Assembly: GCA_963725185.1 (NCBI GenBank)
Contig: CAVRXO010000002.1
Coordinates: 434,001-498,000 of the forward strand
Direction: 5' to 3'
From: VAZQ01 sp963725185
GTDB taxonomy: Bacteria; Pseudomonadota; Alphaproteobacteria; Rhizobiales; Xanthobacteraceae
DNA length: 64,000 nucleotides
A program made the position numbers and the translations under genes. Positions 26,513 through 35,779 of this stretch are shown here, piece by piece. The notes under the pieces are model-generated. The model did no database searches. It was not told the DNA's origin and was given only the letters and a program-made list of their open reading frames with translations. Each line of letters starts with the position of its first letter. Positions within the stretch are counted from its first letter, which is position 1.

Positions 26513-27387
26513 ATGGAACAACGTCGCTACGATCGCACGGTCGAGGATGTCGGCAACATCGTCGGTCTCGGCCACGTCAACACCGCCGTGCCCAAGCAGC
26601 GCCTGTCCACGCTCTTCTACGTGACCGGGCTCGGCCTCACCCGCGACCCCTTCATCAGCACCGGCACCGACAATATGTGGATCAATGTCGGGCAGAGCCA
26701 ATTCCATCTGCCGACCGGCCGCAGCGAGGTCCTGCGCGGGGTCACGGGCCTGGTGCTGCCCGATCGCGCGGCCCTGCTGGAGCGGCTTGCCGGCATGCGC
26801 AAGCCGCTCGCGGGGACGAGCTTCGATTTCCGCGAAAGCAATGATGGCGTCGAGACCGTCTCGCCCTGGGGCAACCGCATCCATTGCCACGCGCCGGACC
26901 GCGAGCGCTTCGGTCCGATCGCGCTCGGCATGGCCTATGTGGGGTTCGACGTCCGCCCGGGACCGCCGCGGGCATCGCGCGTTTCTACCGCGAGATCCTG
27001 GCGGCGCGGGCGGATCTCATTGATGACGGCAGCGGCCGGCGCGCCCGCGTCATGGTGGGAGCCAGGCAATATTTCGTTTTCCGCGAGACCGACGCGCCCG
27101 AGCAGGCCTACGACGGTCATCACGTCCAGATCGACGTGGCGGATTTTTCCGGCCCGCACCGGCGCCTGCAGCAACTGGGCCTGGTCACCGAGGAGAGCAG
27201 CCAGCATCAGTACCGCTTCCGGGACATCGTCGATCTCGATACGAAGCGCGTGCTGTTCACGATCGAGCACGAGGTGCGCAGCATGCAGCACCCGATGTAT
27301 GCGCGGGTGCTGGTCAACCGCGATCCGGCGCAGACCGGCATGAGCTACCGGCCCGGCCGCGACGCCATGCCGTGGTCGCTGGAATGA
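26513..27387 (+). CDS. VOC-family (glyoxalase/dioxygenase-like) protein, one frame break
   Basis: ATG at 26513 (MEQRRYDRTVEDVGNIVG). The first VOC module (GLGHVNTAVPKQRLSTLFYV) reads to GMAYVGFDVRPG, then the frame changes near 26960-26977 and resumes as GIARFYREILAARADLIDDG. It goes on through HHVQIDVADFSGPHRRLQQL to a stop at 27387. The net shift equals one base missing or two extra; one of the two could be a CGC/CGG doublet. The rebuilt protein has about 290 residues with two VOC modules, like extradiol-type dioxygenases or lactoylglutathione-lyase relatives. Metal ligands cannot be assigned with confidence. Confidence 0.6.
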
Positions 27388-27393
27388 GCCGCG

Positions 27394-28419
27394 CTATTCC
27401 TTGAGAAGCTTGCCCAGCGCCGCGACCATCGGCTTGGGCATCTGCACCGTTTCGCGCGTGATCGCGTCCATTTCCTCGCCGGTCGCCGGCTCGATGGTGA
27501 CGTTGCGCTTCGCGCAGGCGGCCAGGAATTCGGGATCCTTGAGCATCTCCTGGAACGCGGTGCGCAAGGCCGCGAGCCGTTCCGCCGGCACGCCCGGCGT
27601 GGTCTGGATCGAGCGGCCGATCTCGGCAGTGCCGGCGATGGCGCGCAGGATGGCGCGGCCCTCGTCGCTGAGACCGAGCTCGGGCAGCGTCGGCACCTGC
27701 GGCAGCAGCGGATGCCGCTTGAGCGCGTTCTGGTAGAGGATCACGGCACCGTCGCCCTTGATCCAGTCCGGGTGGGCCGCCAACAGGCCGGGAATGCCGA
27801 CCGCCGACACCAACTCGACCTCGCCGCGCTCGGCCGCCAGCATGATGTCGTTGGTGCCCTTGTAGCCCTTCACCAGCTTGAACTTCGCGCCCGCATAGGC
27901 ATTGAGCGCCAGCGGATAGAGCACCGTGGTCGAGCCGCCGCCGCTGGTGCCGGTGATGATCTCGCGCTTGCGGGCGTCCTCGAACGACTTGATGCCGGTG
28001 CTCTTGAGCGCCACCCCGACGTCGATATTGGTGGTGAAGCGGCCGAGGTAGGGCATCTGGGTCGGGTCGATCCTGTTCTTCTCGTCGGTCACCGCATCGA
28101 CCGCCAGGGTCTGGGCGACGCTGCCGAAATAGGTCCCGTCCTTGGGGGCGACCTCGTACAGGTAGTTGACGGCCTTGAAGCTGCCGGCGCCCGGCATGTT
28201 CTGCGCAATGATGGTCGGATTGCCGGGGATGTGCCGCGGCATGAACTCGGCGAACAGCCGCCCATAGATGTCATAGCCGCCGCCCTCGCCGTAGCCGATG
28301 AGAACATGCAGCGTCTTGCCACGGTAGAAATCCGCAACCGATTGCGCGCGCAGCTCGGGCGCAAACCCCAGAGTGAGGGAAAGCGTAAGGGCCGCCCAAA
28401 GCATCCGTCGCAAGCTCAT
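27394..28419 (-). CDS. TctC/Bug-like tricarboxylate-type binding protein
   Basis: 341 residues from the Met at 28419 (GGGAG upstream), giving a clean signal peptide MSLRRMLWAALTLSLTLGFA. The mature protein begins QSVADFYRGKTLHVLIGYGE, then GGGYDIYGRLFAEFMPRHIP, characteristic of a divergent Bug-like family often annotated as tripartite tricarboxylate binding protein. A frame extension to 28548 would add a second hydrophobic segment and is less likely. Convergent with the VOC gene (6 bases apart). Ligand probably a carboxylic acid. Confidence 0.8.
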   Translation of the reverse strand: MSLRRMLWAALTLSLTLGFAPELRAQSVADFYRGKTLHVLIGYGEGGGYDIYGRLFAEFMPRHIPGNPTIIAQNMPGAGSFKAVNYLYEVAPKDGTYFGSVAQTLAVDAVTDEKNRIDPTQMPYLGRFTTNIDVGVALKSTGIKSFEDARKREIITGTSGGGSTTVLYPLALNAYAGAKFKLVKGYKGTNDIMLAAERGEVELVSAVGIPGLLAAHPDWIKGDGAVILYQNALKRHPLLPQVPTLPELGLSDEGRAILRAIAGTAEIGRSIQTTPGVPAERLAALRTAFQEMLKDPEFLAACAKRNVTIEPATGEEMDAITRETVQMPKPMVAALGKLLKE

Positions 28420-28612
28420 CGTCTTCAGCTCCCAAGGCTCTGCCGGCTCGCTCGCACACACAGTGCACGATATCCCGACTTGTCGGGCGGTTGCGTTGAT
28501 CCAGAGCAGAACGATCGCAGCCAGACCTGCCACAATTGCGATTATCACGGCGTTTCTTCGCCCTCAAGGACGCTTCGGCATGGGGCCGGTCCGCGGCCGG
28601 CGGCATCTTGCC

Positions 28613-29314
28613 TCATCGGCACTCACGCGCCACGCGCCTCACCATGTAGTTGAACAGATTGATCTGATTCTCGGCGCGCGTGATCCGCTTCTTGGCCTTG
28701 GCCTCCTCGGCGGAGGTCACCAGCTTGGCACCGCCGGCGGACTCGGCGATGAGCTGCATCCAGCAGGCCTTTTCAAGGACCAGGGCGTGATAGACCGCCT
28801 CCTCCAGGGTGCGGCCCACGGTCACGATGCCGTGGTTGCGCAGCAACAGCGCCTGATGCTGATCGAGGCAGCGCGCCACCGCCTTGCCGAGCGGCTGGCT
28901 GACGATCAGATCGGTGGTTTCGGAGAAGACCGGCAATCCATCGGAGAAGGCCGCACCCGGGTGCCCTACCGGCTGCAGCGGCTTGCCGAGCGAGGAGAAG
29001 ATCACCGAATAGGGCGCATGGGTGTGCACGACCGATTGGATTTCCGGGCGCACCCGCATGATCTCGGTATGGATGAAGACCTCGTTGTGGCGCTGGTGGG
29101 TGCCGGCCACCTTCTCGCCCTCGATGTTGATGGTGACGATGTTGTGGGGCGTCATCTCCTCGAGGCCCATGCCGCCCGCTTTCATCAGGATGCGGTCCGG
29201 ATCCTCGGGCGTGCGCAACGTCACGTGGCCCATGCAGTAATCGCCCTGCCCCTCGCTTTCGAGAATGCGGCCTGCATCAGCGAGCTTTTCGCGCAGAGCT
29301 GTGTCGTCCATCAT
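28613..29314 (-). CDS. Class II aldolase/adducin family protein
   Basis: 233 residues from ATG 29314, preceded by GGGAAGGA. Zinc-site motifs of the family are visible: VVHTHAPYSVIF (His-x-His, near 95), RNHGIVTVGRTLEEA near 160 and GHVTLRTPEDPDRILMKAGG near 29, where the substrate phosphate or carboxylate loop lies. Members cleave sugar phosphates (fuculose, ribulose) or decarboxylate and act on small hydroxyacids. No kinase or isomerase partner lies nearby. The upstream Met at 29380 lacks a ribosome site. Confidence 0.85.
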   Translation of the reverse strand: MMDDTALREKLADAGRILESEGQGDYCMGHVTLRTPEDPDRILMKAGGMGLEEMTPHNIVTINIEGEKVAGTHQRHNEVFIHTEIMRVRPEIQSVVHTHAPYSVIFSSLGKPLQPVGHPGAAFSDGLPVFSETTDLIVSQPLGKAVARCLDQHQALLLRNHGIVTVGRTLEEAVYHALVLEKACWMQLIAESAGGAKLVTSAEEAKAKKRITRAENQINLFNYMVRRVARECR

Positions 29315-29390
29315 GACTGTCCTTCCCATCGGCTCGAGTTGAATGGCTGAGCTGATGCCGGTTTTGCCCGCAAAGAGCAACCGGGAAGGC

Positions 29391-29498
29391 AGGTAGCCCG
29401 GATGGAGCCCTTGCGTAATCCGGGACCGCCGCTCCCGTATTCCGCATAGCCCGCGAAGACGGGCGTAAACGCCCTGATGCGCTCCATACGGGCTACAA
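29391..29498. repeat. Imperfect inverted repeat, 'TAGCCCGGATGGAG' class
   Basis: Begins TAGCCCGGATGGAG and ends CTCCATACGGGCTACAAGG, with internal short palindromes (CCGCTCCCGTATTCCGC; GGGCGTAAACGCCC). Same class as 10386-10468. It separates the aldolase start from the PAP2 gene. Confidence 0.6.
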
Positions 29499-29597
29499 GG
29501 CGTACCCCGCGCCCCGATACTTCAGGTTGTCATGATTCCGTCATTTGCCGCCTGCTAAAGCCAAAGCGGGTTCGGCTCCTCGCACAGGGAAAATCCA

Positions 29598-30311
29598 ATG
29601 CGCAAGCTCATGACGGTGCTCGCTTTCGTCGCACTGACCGCTTTTGCACCCGCGTTCACGCACGCCGAGGACGCAAAGCCTTTTTCCGACAGCAAGGAGA
29701 TCAACCTGCTGCAGCTGTTGCCGCCGCCGCCGGCGAACGACTCGGTCCAGACGAAGGCCGAGTTGGGCGAGATCCTGACCATTCAGGTGACACGCACCAA
29801 GGAAATGGAGGCCCGCGCCCTCGCCGACGCCACCGAGAACGTCTGGCGCTTCGCCGATGTGGTCGACAGCCCCAAATTCACCGCCGCAGCGTTGCCCAAG
29901 TTCGCCGCCTTCTTCGACCGCGTGGTCGAGACCGAGGGCGCCGTGACCGACCCGGCCAAGGCCGTGTGGAAGCGCCCGCGCCCGCACCTTTATTCGGATC
30001 TGGTCCATCCCGTGGTGCCGCTGTCGAAGTCCGGCTCCTATCCGTCCGGCCATGCCACGGTCGGCACCCTGATGGGCATCGAGCTCGCCAATATGCTGCC
30101 CGAGAAGCGCGCGCAGATCATGGCGCGGGCCTGGGAGTTCGGCCACAACCGGGTGGTGGGCGGCATCCACTATCCCTCCGATATCGAGATGGGCCGCATC
30201 TCCGGCACCGTGATCGCCCAGACCATCTCGACCCATCCGGATTTCAAGGCAGAGTTCGACGCCGCCAAGGCGGAGCTGCGCACCGCGCTCGGGCTGCCAG
30301 ACGCGCCGTAG
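29598..30311 (+). CDS. Class A acid phosphatase, PAP2 superfamily
   Basis: 237 residues with a signal peptide (MRKLMTVLAFVALTAFAPAF, cleavage near THA-ED). The three conserved phosphatase motifs are complete: KAVWKRPRPH near 116 (KxxxxxxRP), GSYPSGHATVG near 140 (PSGH) and EFGHNRVVGGIHYPSDIEMG near 178 (xRxxxxxHxxxD). This is a periplasmic non-specific acid phosphatase of the PhoC/PhoN class, releasing phosphate from organic esters. AGGGAAAA precedes the ATG. A convergent efflux gene follows, with a shared hairpin between. Confidence 0.9.
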   Translation: MRKLMTVLAFVALTAFAPAFTHAEDAKPFSDSKEINLLQLLPPPPANDSVQTKAELGEILTIQVTRTKEMEARALADATENVWRFADVVDSPKFTAAALPKFAAFFDRVVETEGAVTDPAKAVWKRPRPHLYSDLVHPVVPLSKSGSYPSGHATVGTLMGIELANMLPEKRAQIMARAWEFGHNRVVGGIHYPSDIEMGRISGTVIAQTISTHPDFKAEFDAAKAELRTALGLPDAP

Positions 30312-30326
30312 CGGCCACCGATCCCG

Positions 30327-30398
30327 CTTGTCCCGGCCTTGAGCGGGGACCGTTACGCACTCGGAATCGGTACGGTCCCCGCTCAAGGCGGGGACAAG
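30327..30398. terminator. Long GC-rich inverted repeat between convergent genes
   Basis: Arms CTTGTCCCGGCCTTGAGCGG (from 30327) and its near-complement CCGCTCAAGGCGGGGACAAG (to 30398), with ACCGT/ACGGT extending the stem. It starts 15 bases after the phosphatase stop. The last residues and stop of the MFS gene (30383) are encoded inside its right arm. Probably a bidirectional terminator derived from a dispersed repeat. Confidence 0.55.
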
Positions 30399-31804
30399 TC
30401 CGGGGCGGATTTCGGTCGGTGACCGCTGACCTCGGCAGCCGCATCCGGGGCGAGCGGCAGGCAGTAGACGACGCAGCCAAGCACCAGCATCGTGGCCCCG
30501 GCGAACGCGACCCGGAAGTCGATCAGGCTGAGGTCGGCAGCGCCGCGCCAGGACAGCGACAGATGCAGCAGGACCGCCACGATGGCGACCCCGAAGCCGC
30601 GGCTGAGCTGCTGGGCCATGCTGGCGATGCTGGTGGCGGTGCTCATCTGCGGATTGGCGATGTCCGCATAGCCGATCGCCTGGGTGGCGGTGAACTGCAG
30701 CGATAGAAAGAAGCCGGCGATCAGCAGCAGGACGAACATCAGCGGGACCGGGGTCGCGGCGGTGAAGAAGGCGCACATGGCGACGGCTGCCGCGCTGATG
30801 ACCCCGTTGAAGACGATGACATTGCGGAAGCCGAAGCGCTTGAGGATCGGCCGCGCCGTCGCCTTCATGGACATGGCGCCGGCCGCGGTGGCGAAGGTGA
30901 GGAGGCCGGAGGCGAACGCCGTCATCCCGAACACGACCTGCATCAGGAGCGGCAGCAGGAATACCAGGCTGCCGCCGCCGGCGCGGAACAGCGAGCCCCC
31001 GCCGATGCTGGCCCGGAAGGTGGCGATGCGGAAGATCGAGAGATCGAGCAGCGGATGGCGGTAGCGCCGCAGATGCCGCAGCGCGAGGGTGCCGAGGATG
31101 ACGCCGACCACCAGCAATCCGGCGGCGACCCCCGCATTGTTCAGGCCGCGCCCGATCGCCTCGATGCCGTAGAGGATGCAGGAGAGCGAGACGCCGGTGA
31201 GCAGGAAGCCGATCCAGTCCAGCGGGCGCGGGTCGTCCTCCTTCGGGTTGTCGAAGAAGAGCGTCACCAGCGCGATGCCGAGGATCCCGAGCGGGACATT
31301 TATCAGGAAGATCCAGCGCCAGGAGAAATAGGTGGTGATGAAGCCGCCGATCGGCGGCCCGAGCACCGGGCCGAGCTGCGCCGGCACCTGCAGATAGGCC
31401 AAGGTGCGCACCAGCTGCGAGCGCTCCACGCTGCGGAACAGGACGAGCCGCCCGACCGGCACCATCATGGCGCCGCCCAAGCCCTGCAGCACCCGGGCGG
31501 CGGTCAGCTCGATCGCGTTGTTGCTCAGCCCGCACAGGACGGAGCCCAAGGTGAACAGGGCGATCGCGGCCCGGAACACGGTGCGCCCGCCGAAGCGATC
31601 CGCGGCCCAGCCGCTGACCGGGATGAACACCGCGACGCTCAGCAGATAGGCGGTGACCGCGACGCTGAGCGAAACCGGGTTGGAATTGAGCGAGATCGCC
31701 ATCTGCGGCAGCGCGGTGGTGATCACGGTCGCGTCGATCTGCTGCATGATGATCGCCGACGCGACGATCAGGGCGACGACTTTTGGCTTGGCGGCTGGAG
31801 ACAT
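30383..31804 (-). CDS. MFS drug/multidrug efflux transporter, DHA2 family
   Basis: 473 residues from ATG 31804; the upstream frame to 31918 is arginine-rich and not part of the family. DHA2 (14-helix, EmrB/QacA-like) signs: IMQQIDATVITTALPQMAIS in helix 1 (with D in the membrane), GWAADRFGGRTVFRAAIALF after helix 2, and GLGGAMMVPVGRLVLFRSVE in helix 4. PVLGPPIGGFITTYFSWRWI is the antiporter motif C in helix 5. It would export hydrophobic compounds with proton entry. The C-terminal residues HRPKSAPDLSPP are coded in the repeat at 30327-30398. Confidence 0.88.
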   Translation of the reverse strand: MSPAAKPKVVALIVASAIIMQQIDATVITTALPQMAISLNSNPVSLSVAVTAYLLSVAVFIPVSGWAADRFGGRTVFRAAIALFTLGSVLCGLSNNAIELTAARVLQGLGGAMMVPVGRLVLFRSVERSQLVRTLAYLQVPAQLGPVLGPPIGGFITTYFSWRWIFLINVPLGILGIALVTLFFDNPKEDDPRPLDWIGFLLTGVSLSCILYGIEAIGRGLNNAGVAAGLLVVGVILGTLALRHLRRYRHPLLDLSIFRIATFRASIGGGSLFRAGGGSLVFLLPLLMQVVFGMTAFASGLLTFATAAGAMSMKATARPILKRFGFRNVIVFNGVISAAAVAMCAFFTAATPVPLMFVLLLIAGFFLSLQFTATQAIGYADIANPQMSTATSIASMAQQLSRGFGVAIVAVLLHLSLSWRGAADLSLIDFRVAFAGATMLVLGCVVYCLPLAPDAAAEVSGHRPKSAPDLSPP

Positions 31805-32248
31805 AATCGAAAGAAACACCTGTGCGCGGGAAGCTCCGAGCAAACCTACCGCGGAAGCAGACGGGAGGGGCCGGCGCTCATTCGGTTTGGGGCGCGATCG
31901 GAAGCGCCGCCGATCCAAATGCGAGAGACGCTCATGCGCGCTGACAAGCCGTTTGAACCGGTGATGTGAACGATTCCATGAGCATATTCAACATTACATT
32001 GCGGGATTCAGAAAATCGGGAACGCCAAGAGGGGGCATATGGGATATGGCGGGATTTTTGGCGAGATTTTCAGCTTGTTTCCGGTGTCTCGGATCGATTA
32101 AATCACCCTACTCCGACGGTGCCGAGAATGGCCGGATCGGGGACTTTCATACGCACAAGTGTCGAGGGTTGTTGCGGGCCTGAGCCCAGCGCCCGTTTCA
32201 GCACCAACGATCACAGCCCTAACGATCACACAAGAGGAGGAATGCCAT
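31805..32248. other. Intergenic region without a supported gene
   Basis: The 444 bases between the divergent MFS and beta-propeller genes include an AT-richer part (31966-32100). An open frame at 31966-32502 runs into the propeller gene in another frame and has no family features. The region is likely the promoter area of both genes; no operator could be identified. Confidence 0.5.
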
Positions 32249-33340
32249 ATGAGTTTTCCGATCAGGACGCTGCTCCTGGCGACCGCGGCCGCCCTCTCCG
32301 CCACCGTGGCCGCGCAAGCGGTCGAGCTCAAGGAGGTCGGCAAGATTCCGATCAAGCTCGACGCCCCCCTGCAGGGCTTCGACATCGGCTGGTTCGACGC
32401 CAAGACCGACCGTTACATCCTCTCCAGCCGCGGCAGCTTCGACCCGAAGGACAAATCAAATCCGGGCAACAATGCGCTGCTGATCATCGACGCGGCCAAT
32501 GACAAGTTCCTCGCAGCCGCCACCGGCACGACGATGGCCCGCGGCGCCGTCATCGTCAATGACGGCACCGAGGCCTATGTGGGCGACGGCGACAACACGA
32601 TCAAGGTGGTGGATATGAAGGCCGGCAAGGTCGTCGCCTCCATTCCCACCGAGGCCAACAAGGGCGGCGCCGACGAGCTCGGCTATTCTCCCAAGGACAA
32701 CGTGGTGGCCATGGCGCTGCCGGACAACGAGCCGCCCACGCTGATCCTGATCTCGACCAAGGACCGCAAGATCTTCGCCAAGGTCGCGGTGCCGAACGCC
32801 TCCGACGGCTTCGAGCAGACGATCTATTCCGACGTGGACGGCATGTTCCACACCGTCATCCCGGAGCTGGGCGGCGACCCGAACAAGGGCGGAATGATCA
32901 CGGTCGACCCCAAGACCGGCAAGCAGGTCGGCGAGATCGCGCCGATCGACAATTGCAAGCCGCATGGCAACTTCCCGGGCGTCGGCAACGAGCTGATCAT
33001 CGGCTGCAACTACGGTCAGACCAAGGACAAGCGCGCGCCCGTGCAGATGATCTTCGACATCAAAGCCAACAAGGTGACGCAGACCATTGCGGGCATCGGC
33101 GGCACCGACATGTCGGGGGCCGATCCCGGCCTCGGCCTCTACTACACCGCCTCCGCCGGAAACGGCGAAGGATCGGCGCTCGGCGTGATCGACGCCAAGA
33201 CCCACAAGCTCATCCAAAAAATTCCCACCGCCGGTCGCGCCCATTCGGTCGCGGTGAACACCAAAACGCATCATGTGTACGTGCCGGAAGGCGAGACGGC
33301 CGGCGGATGCGGCTGCATCAGGGTTTTTGCGCCGATGTAA
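32249..33340 (+). CDS. Secreted YncE-like beta-propeller protein
   Basis: 363 residues from ATG 32249, with an excellent ribosome site (AGAGGAGG, eight bases away). Signal peptide MSFPIRTLLLATAAALSATV. The mature chain is a run of about seven similar blades: NALLIIDAANDKFLAAATG, NTIKVVDMKAGKVVASIPTE, GGMITVDPKTGKQVGEIAPI, GSALGVIDAKTHKLIQKIPT, ending THHVYVPEGETAGGCGCI. YncE/YVTN-type propellers are exported binding or scaffold proteins. A strong terminator follows at 33374. Another exported propeller gene comes next. Confidence 0.8.
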   Translation: MSFPIRTLLLATAAALSATVAAQAVELKEVGKIPIKLDAPLQGFDIGWFDAKTDRYILSSRGSFDPKDKSNPGNNALLIIDAANDKFLAAATGTTMARGAVIVNDGTEAYVGDGDNTIKVVDMKAGKVVASIPTEANKGGADELGYSPKDNVVAMALPDNEPPTLILISTKDRKIFAKVAVPNASDGFEQTIYSDVDGMFHTVIPELGGDPNKGGMITVDPKTGKQVGEIAPIDNCKPHGNFPGVGNELIIGCNYGQTKDKRAPVQMIFDIKANKVTQTIAGIGGTDMSGADPGLGLYYTASAGNGEGSALGVIDAKTHKLIQKIPTAGRAHSVAVNTKTHHVYVPEGETAGGCGCIRVFAPM

Positions 33341-33373
33341 ATTGCCGCCAACGACGATCGTTCGGAAGATTTT

Positions 33374-33408
33374 AGCGCGGGCGGGGCGATACCCCGCCCG
33401 CGCTTTTT
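33374..33408 (+). terminator. Rho-independent terminator of the beta-propeller gene
   Basis: AGCGCGGGCGGGG, loop CGATA, CCCCGCCCGCGCT, then TTTTT. A perfect 13-pair stem with a U-tract 33 bases after the stop codon at 33340. Confidence 0.9.
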
Positions 33409-33453
33409 CATTCGAGATGCGCCTCGACGGCAAGATGGCAGGCGCCTATCCTG

Positions 33454-33482
33454 GCTTGTCCCGGCCTTGAGCCGGGACAAGC
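33454..33482. repeat. Perfect palindromic repeat, 'CTTGTCCCGG' family
   Basis: GCTTGTCCCGG-7-CCGGGACAAGC. Shortest member of the family also seen at 18485-18591 and 30327-30398; it lies upstream of the NHL-type gene. Confidence 0.75.
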
Positions 33483-33554
33483 AAGCGCGTGCAGCCAATG
33501 ACACGCCAATCAACAATACGCGGCTCCATAACGCGTGAAACCCGGGAGGTGGCC

Positions 33555-34682
33555 ATGAGATTCGAGACTTTAGGTCGCGCGGTTCTGGTTGCATCGGTCC
33601 TGATGGCGGCGGCGCAAAGCCGCTGGCTTCTCGGCAGCGAGGCAGCCGCGCAAACGGCCGCGGCGCGCAGCCTGCCGATGTTCGAGGTGGATCCGTCCTG
33701 GCCGAAAGTGCCGGCCAAGTGGAAGCTCGGAGACGCGTCGAGCTTCGCGGTCGACGCGCAGGACAATGTCTGGCTGCTGCATCGTCCGCGCACGCTCAAG
33801 CCCGAGCAAGCCGCGATGGCGGCGCCGCCCGTCATGGTGTTCGACCAGGCCGGCAACAACATCAAGGCCTGGGGCGGCGCCGGCAGCGGGTTTGAATGGC
33901 CCGAGCGCGAGCACGGCATCCATATCGACTACAAGGGTTTCGTGTGGATCGGCGGCAACAGCTGCCCCACCAACGGCCTGCGCGGCCTGAAGCCGGTCGC
34001 CGACGACCAATTGCTGAAGTTCACGCAGGACGGCAAGTTCGTGATGCAGATCGGGCACAGCAACCAGAGCAGAGGCAATGCCGACACCGAGAATCTGCAC
34101 CGGCCGGCGGACGTCTGGGTGCATCCGCAGACCAATGAATTGTATGTCGCCGACGGTTACGGCAATCACCGGGTCATAGTCTTCGATGCGGATACCGGGG
34201 CGTTCCGGCGCATGTGGGGCGCCTTCGGCAACCGGCCGATGGACGACGATCACTGCGAGATCGTGCAGCCCAAGAGCTTCCCCGATCCCCAGGGCCCGGC
34301 CAATTTCAGCATCGTGCATGCGATCCGGGTGGCCGACAGCGACGGGACGGTCTACGTGGCGGACCGGGAGAACCGCCGCGTCCAGATGTTCCTGCCGGAC
34401 GGCACGTTCGTGAAGCAGCTGATCAGGACCGCCACGCCGTTCGCGAAGAACCTTGCCTTCTCGCCCGACCGCGAGCAGCAGTTCCTTTATGTCGGCGGCG
34501 ACAAGGACATCGCGATCGTGGACCGCAAGACGCTCGACGTGGTCGGGACGATCAAGGTGCCGGGCATGATCGGAGCCGGCCATCAGATCCAGACCGACGC
34601 GAAGGGCAACATCTACATCGCGCAGACCACCAGCGGCCTGCAGAAGCTGGCGTTCAAGGGAATGACCACGGCCAGCCGCTGA
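33555..34682 (+). CDS. Secreted NHL-repeat six-bladed beta-propeller protein
   Basis: 375 residues from ATG 33555 (CGGGAGGTGG upstream). An N-terminal export signal of about 32 residues precedes LPMFEVDPSWPKVPAKWKLG. Several NHL blades are clear: EHGIHIDYKGFVWIGGNSCP, LHRPADVWVHPQTNELYVAD, HAIRVADSDGTVYVADRENR, RRVQMFLPDGTFVKQL and HQIQTDAKGNIYIAQTTSG. Related folds include peptidyl-glycine lyase-like and vgb-like propellers. Probably a periplasmic protein that binds or oxidises a small molecule; function unproven. It is the second propeller gene in the cluster. Confidence 0.8.
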   Translation: MRFETLGRAVLVASVLMAAAQSRWLLGSEAAAQTAAARSLPMFEVDPSWPKVPAKWKLGDASSFAVDAQDNVWLLHRPRTLKPEQAAMAAPPVMVFDQAGNNIKAWGGAGSGFEWPEREHGIHIDYKGFVWIGGNSCPTNGLRGLKPVADDQLLKFTQDGKFVMQIGHSNQSRGNADTENLHRPADVWVHPQTNELYVADGYGNHRVIVFDADTGAFRRMWGAFGNRPMDDDHCEIVQPKSFPDPQGPANFSIVHAIRVADSDGTVYVADRENRRVQMFLPDGTFVKQLIRTATPFAKNLAFSPDREQQFLYVGGDKDIAIVDRKTLDVVGTIKVPGMIGAGHQIQTDAKGNIYIAQTTSGLQKLAFKGMTTASR

Positions 34683-34701
34683 GCAAATAAACGCGGGAGT
34701 C

Positions 34702-34857
34702 GTAGGTTGGGTTAGCGCGGCCGATGAGCCTGCGGTTTGAAGTCACAACCTCGATGCCCGCGCGTAACCCGACACCTTGGCCCGGATGTCGGGTTACGCG
34801 CGGGCATCGAGATTTTTCTTCAAACTGACTCCCCTCGGCCGCGCTAACCCAACCTAC
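34702..34857. repeat. Long (about 156-base) imperfect inverted repeat
   Basis: Outer arms GTAGGTTGGGTTAGCGCGG (34702-34720) and CCGCGCTAACCCAACCTAC (34839-34857) are perfectly complementary. Middle arms GTTTGAAG... and ...CTTCAAAC pair, and inner arms CTCGATGCCCGCGCGTAACC and GGTTACGCGCGGGCATCGAG pair again around a short loop. It fills the gap between two convergent genes and would fold into one very long hairpin. Confidence 0.85.
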
Positions 34858-34870
34858 AGGCCACGGCCGC

Positions 34871-35623
34871 TCAGCGCGCGGCGGCGGTGCGGCGCGGTAT
34901 CGGCGTGGCGGCGATCTCGGCGATCAGCTTCTTCACCATGGCGCGGCCGAAGGCGCTGAAGTCTTCCGCCACCATCACGAACGAGCCGGGGCCGCCGATG
35001 ACGTTGTCGCGGTAGTACTTCTCCAGCCCGCCGGGCGGATTGGTGTGCTCGGGGATGCGCGAGTATTGCAGCTCGGTCAGGATCGGAATCCCGTTGACCA
35101 CGATGCCCTTGGCGACCGCCTGGTCGCGGGCGAACTGCACGTCGCGGCCCGCATTGTTGGTGCCGTCGCCCGACACGTCGATGGCATGCCGCTCGGCCTC
35201 GAACGGCGCTCGGGCGATCTGCGCGGCCGCGAAGGTGATGCCGCCGCCGATCGAGGTGCGGTCGTTGAAGGAGCGCGGGGCTTCGAAGATCAGGTCGCCG
35301 AAACGGCGCGCGCTGTCGGCGCCGTCGATGACGCTCCAATCGATCACCAGCTTCTGCTCGCCGGCGCCCGACCAATCGATGAAGCAGATGGCGATCTTCT
35401 GGTGGGCACCGGATTTGATTGCTTCGAGGACTTGCGGGTTGGTGATCGCGGCCGCATAGCCCTCCCGCTGCAGCAGGAACTTCGGCTGCTCCATGCTGCG
35501 CGACACATCCATGGCCAGGGCGAGCAAGAGGTCGACCTGCTCGGCGGCGCGCGCAAGAGCGACATGAGTGATTTGACTTGCGACCAGCGCCACAAGCGCC
35601 AGCAGACATCGACCGATCCGCAT
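34871..35623 (-). CDS. DUF1194 protein with a vWA-like fold
   Basis: 250 residues from ATG 35623 (a GTG one codon earlier is possible). After a signal peptide (MRIGRCLLALVALVASQITH) comes VDLLLALAMDVSRSMEQPKF, a metal-site-like DxSxS motif as in von Willebrand A domains. FNDRTSIGGGITFAAAQIAR (second metal loop, near 115) and HAIDVSGDGTNNAGRDVQFA (third, near 143) follow. DUF1194 proteins are exported in rhizobia and have no known role; the intact metal-site residues suggest ligand binding. Convergent with the NHL gene across the long hairpin. Confidence 0.85.
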   Translation of the reverse strand: MRIGRCLLALVALVASQITHVALARAAEQVDLLLALAMDVSRSMEQPKFLLQREGYAAAITNPQVLEAIKSGAHQKIAICFIDWSGAGEQKLVIDWSVIDGADSARRFGDLIFEAPRSFNDRTSIGGGITFAAAQIARAPFEAERHAIDVSGDGTNNAGRDVQFARDQAVAKGIVVNGIPILTELQYSRIPEHTNPPGGLEKYYRDNVIGGPGSFVMVAEDFSAFGRAMVKKLIAEIAATPIPRRTAAAR

Positions 35624-35779
35624 CACGGCTGCGCTCCCGACAAGACCGCCGCGGCCGGTGGCGCGGCGAAGGTAGCTTTCACCTCAAGCGTAGCCCAAAC
35701 CGCGCGTGTCGGCCAGCGCCACTCCAATGCACCATTCCGAGGCACCGTGCCATGACGACGCGCCACGCCCGCGGCACCA

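Noticed and set aside
31966..32502. 178-codon frame before the beta-propeller gene
   Set aside because: Its second half lies in a wrong frame of the propeller gene, which has a strong ribosome site and signal peptide.
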